The notes under the pieces were generated by a model that had not been told where the DNA came from, made no database searches, and saw only the letters and a list, made by a program, of their open reading frames with translations. From contig NZ_JAETWB010000016.1 of NCBI RefSeq assembly GCF_016773205.1, positions 1-64,000 of the forward strand: a stretch of DNA of 64,000 nucleotides, given 5' to 3'. A program made the position numbers and the translations under genes. This document shows positions 62,407-64,000 of this stretch, in pieces. How positions within the stretch are numbered: the stretch's first letter is position 1; each line of letters begins with the position of its first letter. The DNA comes from Belnapia arida (GTDB lineage: Bacteria; Pseudomonadota; Alphaproteobacteria; Acetobacterales; Acetobacteraceae).

Positions 62407-63644
62407 TCGGTCTCGCCCTTCTTGTAGAGGCAGTCCCGGCCGAGCCGGTCGACGCAGAGTTCCGCTGTCCAGGGCAGCATGAGCGAGCCGCAACGCGCAT
62501 CGCGGTAAAGGCGTTCGAGCGGGAGCGACTTCAGCATCGCCTGGCCGCCGCAGGTGCGGACGGCGCGGGCGGCGATGGCGGCGGCATTCTCCATCACGCT
62601 GTACTGCGCGGCCCAGGCGCGCTGCACCTGCTCCGGCGAGGGGTCGGGACCGGCCTCGGTGACCGCCTGGAACCACAATGCCTTGGCCTGTTCCAGCGCT
62701 ATACGCATCTCGGCGACGGCGATCTGTTTGGTAGCGTACATCCGCCGCTTCACCGGCGGCATCCCCGGCACCTCGCCGCGCAGATAGGCGACGGTGAAGT
62801 CATAGGCCGCCTGGGCGATGCCCATATAGATCGGGCTCAGCGTCAGGAACATGTGCGGCCAGCGGCTGGCCGCCTGCATGTAGAGGCCGGGCGGCATCAG
62901 CGCCGCCTCCGCGCCGACCGGGACATCCTCGAACACCAGCGTGCGCGAGACGGTGCCGCGCATGCCGAGCGGGTCCCACTCGCCCACGACCGAGACGCCG
63001 GGCGCGTCGCGGGGGATGGCGAGGTAGAGCGTGTCGCGGCGGGAGAGCGGCGCCTCGCCCTCGCGCTGCTCGGTGCAGAGGATGCCGTAGTAGTCGGCAT
63101 GGCCGGCGAGGCTGGCGAAGATCTTCCGCCCGGTGACGCGCCAGCCGCCAGGCACCGGCCGCGCCACGGTGCCGAAGGCCGCGGCGCCGGCCGCCGCCGC
63201 GCCGCCCTCGGAGAAGGGCTGCGAATAGACCGCGCCTTCCTCCAGGATGCGCCGGTAGTGCAGGCGGCGGCGCGCGTGGTGGGCGTCGCGCAGCGCGGGG
63301 TCCATCTCCAGGTCGTCGCTCAGGGCGCCGGTCCAGAGCGTCGAGCAGACATGCATGTTCCAGGTGAGCGCGGTCGCGCCGCAGAAGCGGCCGAGTTCGG
63401 CTGCGGCCAGGCAATAGGCGCGGAAGCCGGCGCCGAGCCCGCCCTCCGCGCGCGGGATGCAGAGGCCGAGCAGGCCGTTTCCCGCCATGTCGCGGTAATT
63501 CTCGGTCGGGAAGCGTGCCTCGCGGTCCCAGCTTGCCGCACGCGGGGCGAGCACGGCCTCGCCGAACTCGCGGGCCTTGGCGGTGAGTGCGGCTTCCTCC
63601 GGCGTCAGGCGGAAGGCGGCGGGGTCGAAAAGCGGCTCGGCCAT
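62403..63644 (-). CDS. Acyl-CoA dehydrogenase family protein
   Basis: A 413-residue FAD enzyme: N-terminal helical domain with L-G-L-C-I-P-R-A-E-G-G-L-G-A-G, the beta domain G-W-R-V-T-G-R-K-I-F-A-S-L-A-G-H-A-D-Y-Y and F-E-D-V-P-V-G, then the C-terminal helix bundle with Q-A-M-L-K-S-L-P-L-E-R-L-Y-R-D-A-R. The usual catalytic Glu region is replaced by R-C-G-S-L-M-L-P, so a monooxygenase-like or non-beta-oxidation role is possible. Middle gene of a three-gene operon. Confidence 0.85.
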   Translation of the reverse strand: MAEPLFDPAAFRLTPEEAALTAKAREFGEAVLAPRAASWDREARFPTENYRDMAGNGLLGLCIPRAEGGLGAGFRAYCLAAAELGRFCGATALTWNMHVCSTLWTGALSDDLEMDPALRDAHHARRRLHYRRILEEGAVYSQPFSEGGAAAAGAAAFGTVARPVPGGWRVTGRKIFASLAGHADYYGILCTEQREGEAPLSRRDTLYLAIPRDAPGVSVVGEWDPLGMRGTVSRTLVFEDVPVGAEAALMPPGLYMQAASRWPHMFLTLSPIYMGIAQAAYDFTVAYLRGEVPGMPPVKRRMYATKQIAVAEMRIALEQAKALWFQAVTEAGPDPSPEQVQRAWAAQYSVMENAAAIAARAVRTCGGQAMLKSLPLERLYRDARCGSLMLPWTAELCVDRLGRDCLYKKGETD

Positions 63645-63648
63645 GCGC

Positions 63649-64000
63649 TCAGTCCGCTCCCACCCGGTCGAGGAAGCTGGTCAGCATGGTGTTGACGTCG
63701 CCCGGCCGTTCGAGATGGGCGAGGTGCCCGGCATCGGCGATGACCGCCATCCGCGCGCCGGGAATGGCGCTCGCCGTCCAATGCATGACGTGGAAGGGAG
63801 CGAGCGGATCCGCCTCGCCGACCAGCACGAGGCAGGGCATGTCGAGCCGGCCGAGATCGTCGCGGCGGTCGAAGGTGACGAGGGTGGCGAGCGCGGCGCG
63901 GTAGCCGCCCTCCGGCACCGCGGCCATGCTGGCGATGGCGGCCGGTGCCGCCGCCGGGTCCGGCGCATCGCCGAGCATGCGGCCGACCACCTGCGGCGCG
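63649..64000 (-). CDS. Alpha/beta hydrolase (partial, runs past right edge)
   Basis: The C-terminal 117 residues or so of a hydrolase: P-C-L-V-L-V-G-E-A-D-P-L-A-P (acid Asp strand) and D-A-G-H-L-A-H-L-E-R-P (catalytic His). The nucleophile Ser lies outside the window. It ends 4 bases before the dehydrogenase start. It may hydrolyse a lactone or ester made or used by the same short pathway. Confidence 0.82.
   Translation of the reverse strand, partial: APQVVGRMLGDAPDPAAAPAAIASMAAVPEGGYRAALATLVTFDRRDDLGRLDMPCLVLVGEADPLAPFHVMHWTASAIPGARMAVIADAGHLAHLERPGDVNTMLTSFLDRVGAD

Noticed and set aside
60949-62427. A 492-codon plus frame
   Set aside because: Antisense to the acyl-CoA ligase, which carries all family motifs.
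1-64000. CRISPR arrays
   Set aside because: No series of regularly spaced identical repeats was seen; the only regular repeats are the protein-coding RTX nonapeptides.

Overview
The window looks like chromosome of a high-GC alphaproteobacterium, most like Acetobacteraceae/Roseomonas-type Rhodospirillales. The basis is strong G/C third-position bias in the core genes, an alphaproteobacterial LexA box (GTTC-N7-GTTC), a Bug-type solute receptor, a YjbF/YjbH/SLBB exopolysaccharide locus and many GAF/PAS/HWE sensor kinases. The genus is an inference.

Region 1 (1-19.1 kb) is rich in signalling genes and heavily decayed. Four full-length sensor kinases survive: a PAS/GAF hybrid at 0.4-3.3 kb, an ethylene-receptor-like hybrid at 10.9-12.9 kb, a triple-PAS hybrid at 14.4-17.0 kb and an HWE kinase at 17.1-19.1 kb. 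Around them lie at least four kinase fragments, a collapsed imuA-imuB-dnaE2 mutasome still preceded by an intact SOS box, a SRAP/YedK remnant, a frameshifted AAA ATPase and a probable STY0301-like remnant.

Region 2 (19.9-26.7 kb) is an integrated island. It begins at a tRNA-Leu(CAA) gene split by a 204-nt group I intron. Directly against the tRNA 3' end are three co-directional genes that match, by size, order and motifs, a GmtY-GmtZ-GmtX recombinase trio. Broken IS3/IS5 pieces follow, then the 3' part of a second, different tRNA-Leu(CAA).

Region 3 (26.8-42.1 kb) is ordinary chromosome: SDR, response regulator, lytic transglycosylase, Bug receptor, nitroreductase, a 1712-residue RTX protein, a YejA/YejB-type ABC pair, a histidinol-phosphatase-like enzyme and prephenate dehydratase.

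Region 4 (42.1-60.9 kb) is an exopolysaccharide locus: YjbF lipoprotein, WecA-like transferase, Mn catalase, YjbH, SLBB export protein, heparinase II/III, Wzz-like protein, O-antigen ligase and sugar transferase. Its SLBB gene is cut in two by a 6,589-bp element (47,944-54,532) bounded by imperfect ~27-bp inverted repeats and 8-bp direct repeats. The element encodes an IS1595-family transposase plus about eight passenger genes, including a SLATT-type membrane protein and a low-GC acyltransferase. The heparinase gene is separately frameshifted at a triplicated 7-bp repeat.

Region 5 (60.9-64.0 kb) is a fatty-acid type operon: acyl-CoA ligase, acyl-CoA dehydrogenase and an alpha/beta hydrolase that runs off the window.
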